A stretch of DNA of 64,000 bases, from contig JADJEE010000012.1 of the NCBI GenBank assembly GCA_016709225.1, positions 806,001 through 870,000 of the forward strand, read 5' to 3'. This document shows, piece after piece, positions 1 to 8,806 of the stretch. Under the pieces are notes generated by a model, which saw only the letters and a program-made list of their open reading frames with translations, did no database searches and was not told the origin of the DNA. The position numbers and the translations under genes were made by a program. The first letter of the stretch is position 1. Every line of letters starts with the position of its first letter. Source of the DNA: Deltaproteobacteria bacterium. Lineage in GTDB: Bacteria; Myxococcota_A; Polyangia; Nannocystales; Nannocystaceae.

Positions 1-690
1 CCACAGCTGCAGCAGTCCGCCCTGCTCGCCGGACTCACCGGCGCGGCGGAAGATGCTCCGCGTCAGGCGGCTGTGATCGCCGGCGATGGTCCCGACGAAC
101 TCGTCGCCATCACCGGCATCGAACACGAACCCGTCGACGTGCACGCGATCGCCGATGAACAACAGATCGCTGCCACCGACGATGCGCACCGCCAGCGGGT
201 GCCGGGCCGCGATCGTGGTGAAGCCGTCGGTGCCGGCCGGCACGTCGACGATGGCGTTCTGCGGTCCCGCGTACTCGCCGTCGTCGACGAGCAGCACGTC
301 GCCGGGCGCGAGCTGGGCGATGCCGTGCGCGAGTGTCTTCCACGGCGCGGCTTCCGAGCCGTCGCCGGTGTCGTCGTCTCCGGTCGGCGCGACGTGGAAG
401 GTCGGGGCGAGCGGGAGCGCGACGTCGCAATCGGAGGGGGGCACGGGTGGATCGTCGCCGCCGGTGGTCGGATCTGCGCCGTCGGTCGCTGCGGCGGAAT
501 CGGACGATGCCCCGCCCGAGCTGGTCGCCGGCGACTCGCTCGTCGGGTTCGGTCGGCCGTCGTCGCCGTCGCTCGCCGCGAGCGACGGGTCGTTCGTGTC
601 GCTCGCGTCGGCGTCGGCGGGGGACGTCGAGGTGCACGCGATCGCGCACGCGAGGGTGCAGAGGCTCGGAGCCAGGACAGTGCGGGCCAT
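1..690 (-). CDS. Beta-helix (pectate-lyase-like) lipoprotein, 3' end cut off
   Basis: Starts at ATG 690 and runs off the left edge, so only about 230 N-terminal residues are present. A hydrophobic signal containing two Cys (15 and 19) suggests a lipoprotein. A low-complexity Asp/Ser/Thr-rich linker follows (about residues 20-85), then a segment typical of parallel beta-helix proteins: FHVAPTGDDTGDGSEAAPWK, then the hydrophobic rungs IAQLAPGDVLLVDDGEY, AIVDVPAG and FIGDRVHVDGFVF. The first of these is the usual DUF1565/right-handed beta-helix opening. Family knowledge suggests surface polysaccharide binding or cleavage, but no catalytic residues can be judged because the C-terminus is missing. 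The next gene starts 209 bp away on the opposite strand. Confidence 0.75.
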   Translation of the reverse strand, partial: MARTVLAPSLCTLACAIACTSTSPADADASDTNDPSLAASDGDDGRPNPTSESPATSSGGASSDSAAATDGADPTTGGDDPPVPPSDCDVALPLAPTFHVAPTGDDDTGDGSEAAPWKTLAHGIAQLAPGDVLLVDDGEYAGPQNAIVDVPAGTDGFTTIAARHPLAVRIVGGSDLLFIGDRVHVDGFVFDAGDGDEFVGTIAGDHSRLTRSIFRRAGESGEQGGLLQLW

Positions 691-887
691 GTTCCGGCCT
701 TGGTGGCCGGCACCCCTCGGTTCCGTGCCGATCGCCGCGCTCGCCCTGCGACGGCGTCGCGCGGCCGCAGGCAGCGTCGATCCTCGTGGGCTGCTCTAGC
801 GTCGTTGCGCAGGCGAGCGGCCGCGTCGAAGGGACCCATGGGGATGTCGCCGAGCGCGACCGCCTCGTCACGCGACCAAGGCGAGGC

Positions 888-893
888 TACCTT
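888..893 (+). promoter_or_regulatory. -10-like hexamer, leaderless start of WD40 gene
   Basis: TACCTT lies 6 nt before ATG 900. No Shine-Dalgarno and no clear -35 are visible. The spacing puts the predicted transcription start at or next to the start codon. Confidence 0.45.
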
Positions 894-899
894 GGCCGC

Positions 900-2795
900 A
901 TGCCACGCCGCCCTCCATGGCTCGCGTTCGCGCTGCTCGCCTGCCGCCCGAGCGAGGACACGAAGCCGACCTCGCCGCCCTCCCGCGACGCACCGGATCG
1001 CGGCGAGGTCGAGGCGTTGTGGCTCGGCGCACGCGTGCCCACGCACCCCGACGGCATCGTTGCGATCGCCGTGCAGGACGACGCCGTGATCGCAGCGACC
1101 GAGGCCCCGCTGGTGATCGAGGGGCGCACGATCGGCGCGGTCGATCCCGGCGTGCGCGTGTGGCGTGCCGACGGCCGCCTGCTTGCGCAGTTCGGCGACA
1201 CCCACGTGGTCGCGATCGCCCCGGTGCCGAACGATCGCGTGGCGACGGCGGACGTGAACGGCCGCGTGCGCGTGGCGACGCTCGACGGCGGCAACCCGAT
1301 CGAGCTCGGCGGTGGCGCGCGCGTCGTGGCGCTGGGCTGGATCGCAGCGCGCGAGCGACTGGCGGTCGTGCGTGGCGACGGACAGATCGCCCTGGTCGAG
1401 CTGGCCCCGAACGCGGCACCGCAGGTCGTCGGTGCGCTCGGGCGCGAGATCACGTCGGCGGCGATCGGTGCCACGCGGGTGGTGATCGGTGGCAAGGACG
1501 GCAGCGTGGTCGCGCTCGACCTCGACACCCCGGCTGCCGCGCTGCGCCACCACGCGACGGCGGGGCGCGCCATCACGGCGATCGCGATCGCGGCCGACGG
1601 GCGCGGCTTCGCGGCCGGCGACATGGAAGGCGAGATCTTCGTCGGGCGCATCGGTGAGGCCACGCGATCGATCGCCGGCAGCAACGGCTGGCCGGTGCGC
1701 GCGCTCGCGATGATGCCGAGCGGCGACGTGGTGGTGTCGACCTCGACCCAGGGCTGGTACCTGCAGGTCCACGATCCCAGCGGCCACGTCGCGATGCTCC
1801 CCGCCGACGACGGCCCCTACGACGCGATGGTCGTCGACGGCACCCGGCTCGTCACCGGCAGTGCCGGCGGTGTCGTGTCGGCGTTCGACGTCGCTGGCAA
1901 GCGCGAGCTGCTCGCGGGCGCCCGCAATGTGTCCGCGCCGCGTGCGATGGGCTTCGATGCCGCGGCCACGTCGCTGGTCACCTACGCGCGCCCCCAGCCG
2001 CTGCGCTGGTCGCTCGCGGACGCCTCGGGCCAGCAGCTCGCCGCGCCGGAGGTGCTTCCGATCGCGATCGCGCCTGGTGGTGCGCAGGGCCTCGTGGCCG
2101 ACACCGAGCGCAGCGCATGGGCGTGGAACGAGGTCGGCACCGACCGCCTTGGCCCATGGCACGCCTTCGTCGGCACCGAAATCGACGTCGCGTTCGCGGG
2201 CGACGTGCTCGGCATCGCTGTGCACGAGGGCGGCCAGCGCGATGCGGCGACCAACTTCGCATTGTACCGCGGGGAGGTCATCGTCGCGAGCTGGCGCGCA
2301 GACGATCACGTCGGCCTGCGTGGCTTCGCCGCGGCACCCGACGGTAGCCGCTGGGTCTCGCTCGACGGCGACGATCGCCCGCATGTATGGAGCGCCACCG
2401 GTGAGCACGTGTGCGCCGTGAAGGAACCGCGGCTCAACGCCGAGATCGTGTTCGGGCGCGACGCGAGCGAGCTCGTGCTGGTCTCGCAGAGCGATGGCCT
2501 CGAGCTGCTCGACGCGAGCCGCTGCACCACGCGCACGAAGCTCTGGGAAGGCGACGGCGATGCGCCCCAGGGCACCACCGACGCGATCTGGGCGCTCGCG
2601 GCCGCACCCGGCCAGGCCCTGATCGCCAGCGGTCACACCAGCGGCACGGTGCGGCTGTGGTCGCTCGTCGACGGTCGCGAGCGCCGGTCACGGCACGAGC
2701 AGACCAAGCTGATCGAAGATCTCGAGTTCGATCGCAGCGGTCAAATGCTCGCGAGCGCCGCGCAGGACGGCAGCCTCGTGGTGTACCGCTGGTGA
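900..2795 (+). CDS. WD40-repeat (beta-propeller) lipoprotein
   Basis: 631 residues from ATG 900. The N-terminus (LAFALLAC, Cys15) is a short lipoprotein signal; a charged linker follows and then WD40/quinoprotein-like repeats to the end. The best repeats are at the C-terminus: ALIASGHTSGTVRLWSL and MLASAAQDGSLVVYRW; earlier ones include VVIGGKDGSVVALDLD and GFAAGDMEGEIFVGRI. A propeller suggests a scaffold for protein-protein contacts, probably periplasmic or at the inner face of the outer membrane. No enzymatic domain is present. The reading frame is open far upstream, but ATG 900 is chosen because it gives the lipoprotein signal and lies 6 nt after a -10-like element. It is monocistronic, converging on the esterase gene. 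Confidence 0.8.
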   Translation: MPRRPPWLAFALLACRPSEDTKPTSPPSRDAPDRGEVEALWLGARVPTHPDGIVAIAVQDDAVIAATEAPLVIEGRTIGAVDPGVRVWRADGRLLAQFGDTHVVAIAPVPNDRVATADVNGRVRVATLDGGNPIELGGGARVVALGWIAARERLAVVRGDGQIALVELAPNAAPQVVGALGREITSAAIGATRVVIGGKDGSVVALDLDTPAAALRHHATAGRAITAIAIAADGRGFAAGDMEGEIFVGRIGEATRSIAGSNGWPVRALAMMPSGDVVVSTSTQGWYLQVHDPSGHVAMLPADDGPYDAMVVDGTRLVTGSAGGVVSAFDVAGKRELLAGARNVSAPRAMGFDAAATSLVTYARPQPLRWSLADASGQQLAAPEVLPIAIAPGGAQGLVADTERSAWAWNEVGTDRLGPWHAFVGTEIDVAFAGDVLGIAVHEGGQRDAATNFALYRGEVIVASWRADDHVGLRGFAAAPDGSRWVSLDGDDRPHVWSATGEHVCAVKEPRLNAEIVFGRDASELVLVSQSDGLELLDASRCTTRTKLWEGDGDAPQGTTDAIWALAAAPGQALIASGHTSGTVRLWSLVDGRERRSRHEQTKLIEDLEFDRSGQMLASAAQDGSLVVYRW

Positions 2796-2838
2796 CGCGA
2801 GCTCGGGTCCCTGGCCAAAGCCCGCGTGGGCGATCGTC

Positions 2839-4125
2839 TCAGACCGCGCGACGACGACGCCGCCGCAACGCGACGCACGCAGCCGTGAACCACGGCACCG
2901 CGGCGTCCCGCGTGTCGCCGATGCTGTTGCACTGACATCCGCTCGGCTGCACGTAGCCGTCGTCGGCACCGGCAGTCACCGTGCTGATGCCACTGCCGCC
3001 CTCGCCACCGCCGTTGCCCCCGGTGCTGCCGCCCTCGGTGCCCGCAGCGTCGTCGTTCGATCCGCCACCGGCCTCGCCACCGCTGCCACCACCGGCCTCA
3101 CCGCCTTCGCTGCCGGAGTCTGCACCGCTACCACCGTCGCTGCCCGAGTCCTCACCGCCCGGGTTCCATTCGCCGTCGGCGCGTCGCGCATTTGCGGTGA
3201 AGGTCTCGGCGGCGAAGTACGAGAGGTTGAGCCCGGTGCCCGCGACGTACGAGGTCGGCGGCCCTGCGGTGCCCGAACCCGAGGGCCAGTTGTGACCGAC
3301 GCCCATCGAGCTGATCGACGCCACGCGCTCGCCCTCGGCGTCGTCGTAGGCCAACGCCGAGCCCGCGGGATTGGTGCCGGGCAGCGAAGCGACATCGAAG
3401 GGTGCGCTCCCGAGCAATGTCCCGCCGCCGTAGATGGTCGCGTACATCTCGGCGTTGATCTGCGCGTAGCCCTGCGCGACCGTGAAGTCGTTGCTGTCGG
3501 TGAACGTGATGGCCAGCTGGGTGTCGAACGACGCCGCATTCGCGCCGGCGTACTGCTGGCACAGCGTGACGGTCTGCCCCACGTTGGTGCCGACCTGCGC
3601 GATCTGACTGACGCTGGTGCCGAGCGATGGCCCCGCCGAGACGCCGACGCCGGCGAAGATCTCGGGTGCGAGGCAGCCCACGATGAGCGCCTGGCCGCCG
3701 CCGGAGGAGAAGCCGACCAAGTAGATCTGCGCCGGATCGACACCGTAGCCGGCGTCATCCCGCAGGCTCTCGGCGAGCTCGATGATGGGCTTGTTGTGCC
3801 CGCTCGTGCGCGTGTGCGTGGCACCGTAGTAGTTCCAGCAGCCGGCGATCACGCCGCCGCCCGGCACGGTCGGCAGCGCGACGACCATGCCGAAGTCCTC
3901 GGCGGCCGACTCGAAGTTGCCGTACTGCTGCAGCTGGCTGCCGGTCTGTGCGCAGCCGTGCAGCGCGATCATCAGCGCACGGCCGCTGCCGATCGGGCTC
4001 ACGCCCGCTGGCGTGTAGACCTCGACGCTCATCCCCGCGATCTGCTTGGTCTCCCACGCGGCGTGGGCGACGGACGAAATCGACATGGCCGCGGCGACCA
4101 GCCCGGCGATACGAAGTGGCGACAT
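2839..4125 (-). CDS. Secreted PHB depolymerase-family esterase
   Basis: 428 residues, alpha/beta-hydrolase of the esterase_phd/CE1 group (extracellular poly(3-hydroxybutyrate) depolymerase, feruloyl/acetylxylan esterase). Visible in order: Sec signal (about 1-22, cleaved near AHA-AW); oxyanion segment ALHGCAQ (about 54-60); nucleophile elbow GFSSG with Ser140; a candidate Asp at 210 or 213 (TFTDSND); His278 in GVGHNW. Residues about 320-390 are a Gly/Ser/Glu/Asp-rich linker, and the end carries a Cys-x-Cys, a hydrophobic stretch and RRRRRR, like a myxobacterial surface-sorting tail. AAGGAG 7 nt upstream supports ATG 4125. It lies 53 bp downstream of the GPLG lipoprotein in the same direction, so it may be the last gene of the ester/PHA operon. 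Substrate is inferred from family and neighbourhood. Confidence 0.85.
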   Translation of the reverse strand: MSPLRIAGLVAAAMSISSVAHAAWETKQIAGMSVEVYTPAGVSPIGSGRALMIALHGCAQTGSQLQQYGNFESAAEDFGMVVALPTVPGGGVIAGCWNYYGATHTRTSGHNKPIIELAESLRDDAGYGVDPAQIYLVGFSSGGGQALIVGCLAPEIFAGVGVSAGPSLGTSVSQIAQVGTNVGQTVTLCQQYAGANAASFDTQLAITFTDSNDFTVAQGYAQINAEMYATIYGGGTLLGSAPFDVASLPGTNPAGSALAYDDAEGERVASISSMGVGHNWPSGSGTAGPPTSYVAGTGLNLSYFAAETFTANARRADGEWNPGGEDSGSDGGSGADSGSEGGEAGGGSGGEAGGGSNDDAAGTEGGSTGGNGGGEGGSGISTVTAGADDGYVQPSGCQCNSIGDTRDAAVPWFTAACVALRRRRRRAV

Positions 4126-4132
4126 GACGACG

Positions 4133-4138
4133 CTCCTT
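4133..4138 (-). promoter_or_regulatory. Strong Shine-Dalgarno of the esterase gene
   Basis: AAGGAG, 7 nt before ATG 4125. It fixes the start and allows independent translation at the end of the operon. Confidence 0.7.
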
Positions 4139-4178
4139 GGTTTTCACCCGCGAGAGCAGGCGCGAGCACGATGCGAGT

Positions 4179-5471
4179 TCACTGCTGATAGTCGACGAGG
4201 AACTGGTGTGCACCACCGACGTTGGTGCTGGTCAGCCACGGTGGCGAGCCGACCACGAAGAGGCGGTAGTCGGCATCGACCACCCGCCACGGTGCGCGCC
4301 ACCGCGAAGCGACACTCACGTGTGCCGTGACGATCGCGCCGGCGGGCACCTGCACGCTGATCCAATCGACGACGTCCGCGCTGTCGGCGGTGATGCTCTG
4401 GAGCTTGCCGTCGACCTCGATGTCGAGCACGAGATCGACGTCGTCGAAGCTGGCCGCGTGCTGGTAGAGGTTGAACGGGAACACGGCGCCGGGCACGAAC
4501 GGCGGGATCGCGAAGCCCAGCGTCGCCGACTCGCCCAGCAGCAGCATCGCGGTCGCGAACGGCCACTTCGTCCACGCCCCGAACGCCACCACCGTCACCA
4601 TCTGCAGCTCGTCCGCATGCATCGGGTAGCTGTCGACCTCGTCGCCGTCGATGCGCCCCTGCACCATGAACGAGGTGTCGTTGTCGGGCATCGCCTGCGC
4701 GAACGACTCTGGGTAGTTCTCGAACAGCTCGAACACGCGGGTGTCGTTGCGTGCCCACTTGACCGTCACCACGCGGCACACTCCGTCGGCGTTGCGCGGA
4801 TCCTTGCCGTGGCAGGTACCGGTCCAGTTGCCGTTCTCGTCGGCATCGTGGCCGTGCGCGCCGACTGGACCGAGCGGTCCGGTCGCACCCAGCGCACCGA
4901 GCGGACCGATCGGGCCGAGCGGCGCGAACAAGCCGCCGGGCTCGAGCTGCCGCAGGAACGCCGGCGTGAGCGAGGACTCGCGGGCCGCGAGGTCGTCCCA
5001 GTAGGCGTCACCGAGCGGGCCGTCCGGTCCCAGCGGGCCCGACGTCGACAGCGGACCGCCGGCATCGGTGAGCAGCGTGGCGAACGAGTCCCACGGCGCC
5101 GACAGTCCGATCCACGACGACGCGGTCCAGCTGCCGTCGCCGACCGGACCGAGCACACCGAGCGGACCGTAGGGACCGAGCGGACCGTAGTAGCCGAGCG
5201 CGCTCATCGGCTTCAGGTACGTCGATAGTGGCAGCGGGTCGCCGACCACGAACGCGTCGATCTCGGGCCGTACGCTGCTGAGGTCCCCGCCGAGGGCCTG
5301 CACCGAGCTGGAGCTGAGCGCGACGCCTTGCTCGATCATGCCGTCGGGGTCGTCGGCCTTGCCGCTGACACTGCCGGGATCGCCATCGTCGTCGGCCGCG
5401 CCACACGCTGCGAGCACGACGCTCGCCGTCAGTACCCGAGGAATCGATCGCAGCGTGCGTGGCCGGGTCAT
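4179..5471 (-). CDS. Lipoprotein with collagen-like GPLG repeats
   Basis: 430 residues from ATG 5471. Lipobox LAAC (Cys23), then an acidic linker with GKADD. Three Gly-Pro-rich blocks follow, at about 96-112 (GPLGPYGPLGVLGPV), 139-154 and 184-207 (APLGPIGPLGALG), all built on Gly-Pro-Leu-Gly with Gly at regular spacing. The C-terminal half (about 220-430) is a beta-rich domain with no family I recognise; it contains GTCHGKDPRNADGVCR with a likely disulfide pair. Collagen-like tracts are known in bacterial surface proteins, but these are short and interrupted, so a triple helix is only a possibility. ATGA overlap with the TetR gene upstream puts it in the same operon. Function unknown; a surface or structural role is inferred. 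Confidence 0.75.
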   Translation of the reverse strand: MTRPRTLRSIPRVLTASVVLAACGAADDDGDPGSVSGKADDPDGMIEQGVALSSSSVQALGGDLSSVRPEIDAFVVGDPLPLSTYLKPMSALGYYGPLGPYGPLGVLGPVGDGSWTASSWIGLSAPWDSFATLLTDAGGPLSTSGPLGPDGPLGDAYWDDLAARESSLTPAFLRQLEPGGLFAPLGPIGPLGALGATGPLGPVGAHGHDADENGNWTGTCHGKDPRNADGVCRVVTVKWARNDTRVFELFENYPESFAQAMPDNDTSFMVQGRIDGDEVDSYPMHADELQMVTVVAFGAWTKWPFATAMLLLGESATLGFAIPPFVPGAVFPFNLYQHAASFDDVDLVLDIEVDGKLQSITADSADVVDWISVQVPAGAIVTAHVSVASRWRAPWRVVDADYRLFVVGSPPWLTSTNVGGAHQFLVDYQQ

Positions 5472-6100
5472 GTCGCGTCTCCGTCTGCGCCGCCGCCGAG
5501 CCCGAGTCCATCGCGAATCAGCGTGAACACGTCGTCGATGGTCTTCTTCGGCGGCAGGCGATTCTCCCACAACACCCAGCGCATGCCGAGGAAGTCGAAG
5601 ATGCCCATCAGCGCGAAGGCCACCGCCTCCGGATCGAGCTTGCGGATCTCGCCTTGCTTCATGGCCTTCGCGAGGCCGTCGCGGTAGCCCTGGGCCAGAC
5701 GTTGGTAGTAGTCGCGATACAGCGCTTCGTCGACGAATTCTGCCTGACGAATGATGCGGTAGAGGTTCTTGTGCTCCTGCACGAACCGCAGGAACGCCAC
5801 GAAGCCGGCGCGCTCGACCTCGAGCCGCTCGCCGTGGCCCTCGATGGCGGCCGCCAGTGTTCGGCGCAGGGTCGCGCCGAGCTCACCGACCAGCTCGGCG
5901 AAGACCGCCTTCTTGCTGTTGAAGTAGAGATAGAACGTGCCTTGCGCGACACCTGCGGCGCGGGTGATGTCGACGATCGACGCGGCCTCGTAGCCGCGCT
6001 CGCCGAAGACGGTCTCGGCGGCGTCGAGGATGCGCTGACGCGTCCGTTGACCGCGCGCCGTCACCGGCTCTTGCACGCCTTCGCTGGGGGAACTCGCCAT
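5468..6100 (-). CDS. TetR-family transcriptional regulator
   Basis: 210 residues from ATG 6100. The helix-turn-helix is at about 20-65: ILDAAETVFGERGYEAASI followed by GVAQGTFYLYFNSKKAVFAE, a textbook TetR_N. The C-terminal two-thirds is a helical ligand-binding domain (VQEHKNLYRIIRQAEFVDEA). Similar regulators often respond to acyl-CoA or hydrophobic ligands, but the ligand cannot be read here. The start overlaps the symporter stop by one base (TGATG), and its stop overlaps the GPLG lipoprotein start (ATGA), so it is translated within this operon and may autoregulate it. I did not find a clear TetR palindrome in the operon. Confidence 0.9.
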   Translation of the reverse strand: MASSPSEGVQEPVTARGQRTRQRILDAAETVFGERGYEAASIVDITRAAGVAQGTFYLYFNSKKAVFAELVGELGATLRRTLAAAIEGHGERLEVERAGFVAFLRFVQEHKNLYRIIRQAEFVDEALYRDYYQRLAQGYRDGLAKAMKQGEIRKLDPEAVAFALMGIFDFLGMRWVLWENRLPPKKTIDDVFTLIRDGLGLGGGADGDAT

Positions 6101-7566
6101 CAGACCTGCTGCTCCTCGAGCGCCCGTGCGGGGGCGCCACTGCGCTGGTGCACCAGCAAACCCACGACGCCGACGCCAACGCTGATCGCAATGGCGATGC
6201 ACGACGACACCGCGGGGTTCGCAACCCCACCGAACCACTGCAGCCCGACGTGTACCAGCAAGGCGACCGCCGCAGCGCTCGCCACGACCCACGCGGGGAT
6301 CGCGGTGCGCACCATCACCCCGAAGAGCACCGGCACGAACGACGCGGCGGCGAGTCCGTAGACACCGCGCTGCGCGAACAGCCCCACCAGGGCCGGAGGC
6401 TCGAGCGCCAGCAGGAACGCGATCACGCCCACCGCCACCAGCGCCAGCCGCGACGCGGTGAGGCCCGCTCGGGCGTCACCGTCGCGCCGCCCGCGGAGCA
6501 CGAGGTCATGCGTGACCATGGTCGAGAGCGCGACCAGGATGCCGTCGAGGGTCGACATGCCCGCGGCGAGCATCGTGACGAGCGTGATCGCCGAGACCAC
6601 CTCGCCAGCCCCACCGCCGCCGAACGCCTGCACCACATACTCGGTGACCACGCGGTCCTGCTGTTCGGGCGGGAACACCATGCCGTCGAGCCGGGCGTAG
6701 AGCCCCGCGAACAGGCACAGCGAGAACACCACGCCGAGCGCGACCGACGTGAGGATGAAGCGGTTCACGTCGCGTTCGCTGCGAAGGTACAGCACCTTGG
6801 TGAGGATGTGGGGCTGCAGCATCAGCGCGAAGGTCACCACGAACGCGCTCACGAACACGGAGAACACCGAGCCGTACAGGTTGCTCTCGGGGTTGAGCAC
6901 GGACGCGAACGAGGTCGATACCTGCGCGAAGGCATCCACCACGCCGTTGCCGAGGTGGTGGGCGCCCGAGGCGAACAGCATCACCGCCACCACCGCCATC
7001 ATCGCGGCCTGCACGACGTTGGTGTAGGCGTGGGCGTAGGTGCCCCCCAACAGCACGTAGCTGAACACGACCACCAGGGTGCCCGCCAGCGCCAGCTCGT
7101 ACGAGACGCCGAACAGCGCCACCACCAACAGCGCGCAGCCGACCATGATCAACACCACGAAGGCGATCGACAGCAGGTTCAGCACCGCGAAGGCGCGCGC
7201 GAGCGTCTCGCTGCCGTAGCGCGCGCGGATCCAGTCGGGCACCGTGAGGCAACCGTGGGTGTCGCCGACGCGGCGGAAGCCCTTGCAGACCGCCAACAGC
7301 CCGCACGCGACCCCTGCCTGCGCCGCGACCCCGTAGTGGAGCAGGGCCGACAGGCCGTGGTTGTAGACGAATCCCGGGTTGATGACGAAGGTCGCGGTCG
7401 AAGCGATCGACGACGCCATCACGACACCGACCAGCACCGGCCCCATGTCGCGGTTGCCGATCGCGAAGCCCACGAGCGAGGTGGTCTTGCGCATGCCGAG
7501 CCACGACAGCCAGTACACCGCGGCGAGATAGACCGCGAGCACGCCGAGCTTGACCGCGAGGATCAT
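6100..7566 (-). CDS. Sodium:solute symporter (SSF family)
   Basis: 488 residues with about 13 hydrophobic segments across the whole length, matching SSF (SLC5-like) transporters. Family-like stretches include GNRDMGPVLVGVVMASSIAS near the N-terminus (helix 2, Na+/substrate region), GGTYAHAYTNVVQAAMM and MLAAGMSTLDGILVALSTM. SSF members import small organic acids, amino acids, sugars or vitamins with Na+; the substrate is not readable. Its stop-start overlaps with the exported hydrolase upstream (ATGA) and TetR downstream (TGATG) suggest translational coupling. In context, a monomer such as a hydroxyacid released by the exported hydrolase is a reasonable inferred substrate. Confidence 0.88.
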   Translation of the reverse strand: MILAVKLGVLAVYLAAVYWLSWLGMRKTTSLVGFAIGNRDMGPVLVGVVMASSIASTATFVINPGFVYNHGLSALLHYGVAAQAGVACGLLAVCKGFRRVGDTHGCLTVPDWIRARYGSETLARAFAVLNLLSIAFVVLIMVGCALLVVALFGVSYELALAGTLVVVFSYVLLGGTYAHAYTNVVQAAMMAVVAVMLFASGAHHLGNGVVDAFAQVSTSFASVLNPESNLYGSVFSVFVSAFVVTFALMLQPHILTKVLYLRSERDVNRFILTSVALGVVFSLCLFAGLYARLDGMVFPPEQQDRVVTEYVVQAFGGGGAGEVVSAITLVTMLAAGMSTLDGILVALSTMVTHDLVLRGRRDGDARAGLTASRLALVAVGVIAFLLALEPPALVGLFAQRGVYGLAAASFVPVLFGVMVRTAIPAWVVASAAAVALLVHVGLQWFGGVANPAVSSCIAIAISVGVGVVGLLVHQRSGAPARALEEQQV

Positions 7567-8795
7567 CGGCCACCTGGGCGGGTCGGGCTGCGAGCCGCGA
7601 CCGGGGCGATGGTGACGTCGTCGTCGGTCGCGGGCGTGGGATCCTCCGCGGGCGGCGCGGCGTCGCCCGGCACCGGCGCGGGCGCAGGTGCGGGCGCAGG
7701 CACAGGCTCGACCGGCGCCGCGGCCTCGTCATCGCGCGCGTCCGGATCGGTGCCCGGGGTGTACAGCGGCTCGATCGTGGTGCCGACCGGCGCGCCGCCG
7801 CCACGACGCTGGCGTGGCGCACCGGGCTCCTTGGTGTCGGCGAGGAAACGCAACACCGCCTGGTTCCACTGCTCGGCGGCTTCGAACTGCGCCATGTGAC
7901 CGGCCTTCTCGAGCATCACCAGCTCGGCGTCGGGCATCTGCGCGACCGCCTTCTTGGCCAGGCGCTCGGTGCTGCCGCCGTGGAGGAAGGGATTGGGGAT
8001 GAGGCCGTCGTCGTTGCCGAACAACACCAACGTCGGGAGGTCGAGGTCGTGCAGCCGATGCAGCACCGGGCCATCGATCATGCCCGCGACCGAGCGCGAC
8101 ACCGCCATGCAGTAGGCCTGGAAGTCCGGCCCACCGACCACCGCGAGGCGGTCGCGCACCATGAACTCCGCCGCCTTCGGGGTGCGGTGGAAGTTCTGCG
8201 TGTGACGCAGCCACACCGCCTCGGCATCCGCGGCACAGGTGAACTCGGGCGTGACCGTGCCCGCCAGCCATCGCGCCTCGCCATCCTCGAAGGCCTCGAG
8301 TCCGGCGGGCGAGGTCAGCACGAGCGCCTCGACATCCTCGGGGTAGTCGAGCGCGTAGGTCATCGCGATCTGCCCGCCCATCGAGTGACCGACCAGGGTC
8401 ACGCGGCCGAGCTGCAGCTCGCGCACGACGCCTCGCACCGCTTGGGCGAAGAACGCCATCGAGTAGGCGTAGTTGCCCTTGGTGCTCTTGCCGTAGCCGG
8501 GCAGGTCGATCGCGACCACGCGGTAGCGCTGCGCGAGCGCGTCGATGTTGCGCTGCCACGCCGGCATCGAGCTGCCCAGGCCATGGATCAGCACCAGCGT
8601 GCGCTCGCCCTTGCCGGTGTCGTGCACCGCAATCTTCGCGGTACCCACGGCGACGGTGGTGGTGTCGACGGGGTACTTGATCTGGGCGAACGCGACGCCC
8701 TGGCGCTTGGTGCAGCCGCTGGCACCGAGCCCGAGCAGCAGCGTCGCAGCGAGCGCACCGGCGCGCGCGAAGGATGATGTGCGTGAACGGTTCAT
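7563..8795 (-). CDS. Exported alpha/beta-hydrolase lipoprotein
   Basis: 410 residues from ATG 8795. Signal ends in LGASGC (lipobox). The alpha/beta-hydrolase core has the oxyanion segment LIHGLGSSMPAW, nucleophile elbow LVGHSMGGQIA, acid LFGNDDGLIPNP and His in KAGHMAQFE. About 95 C-terminal residues are low-complexity Pro/Ala/Asp (PAPAPAPAP) with no fold visible. The core is clearly paralogous to the cytosolic hydrolase at 11285-12256: both share GHSMGGQIAM, a TPKAAEF/MPTAAWP segment, a GGPD motif and GHM(A/V)Q. The gene is 11 bp after the outer-membrane barrel and overlaps the symporter by ATGA. Likely role: periplasmic or surface hydrolysis of an ester for uptake; substrate inferred only. 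Confidence 0.85.
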   Translation of the reverse strand: MNRSRTSSFARAGALAATLLLGLGASGCTKRQGVAFAQIKYPVDTTTVAVGTAKIAVHDTGKGERTLVLIHGLGSSMPAWQRNIDALAQRYRVVAIDLPGYGKSTKGNYAYSMAFFAQAVRGVVRELQLGRVTLVGHSMGGQIAMTYALDYPEDVEALVLTSPAGLEAFEDGEARWLAGTVTPEFTCAADAEAVWLRHTQNFHRTPKAAEFMVRDRLAVVGGPDFQAYCMAVSRSVAGMIDGPVLHRLHDLDLPTLVLFGNDDGLIPNPFLHGGSTERLAKKAVAQMPDAELVMLEKAGHMAQFEAAEQWNQAVLRFLADTKEPGAPRQRRGGGAPVGTTIEPLYTPGTDPDARDDEAAAPVEPVPAPAPAPAPVPGDAAPPAEDPTPATDDDVTIAPVAARSPTRPGGR

Positions 8796-8806
8796 CGTCG
8801 CGGGCC

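Noticed and set aside
63..2636. 857-residue frame on the minus strand across 63-2636
   Set aside because: Arg/Ala/His-rich shadow of the WD40 gene and beta-helix gene; no recognisable domain, and the real genes have good signals and repeats.
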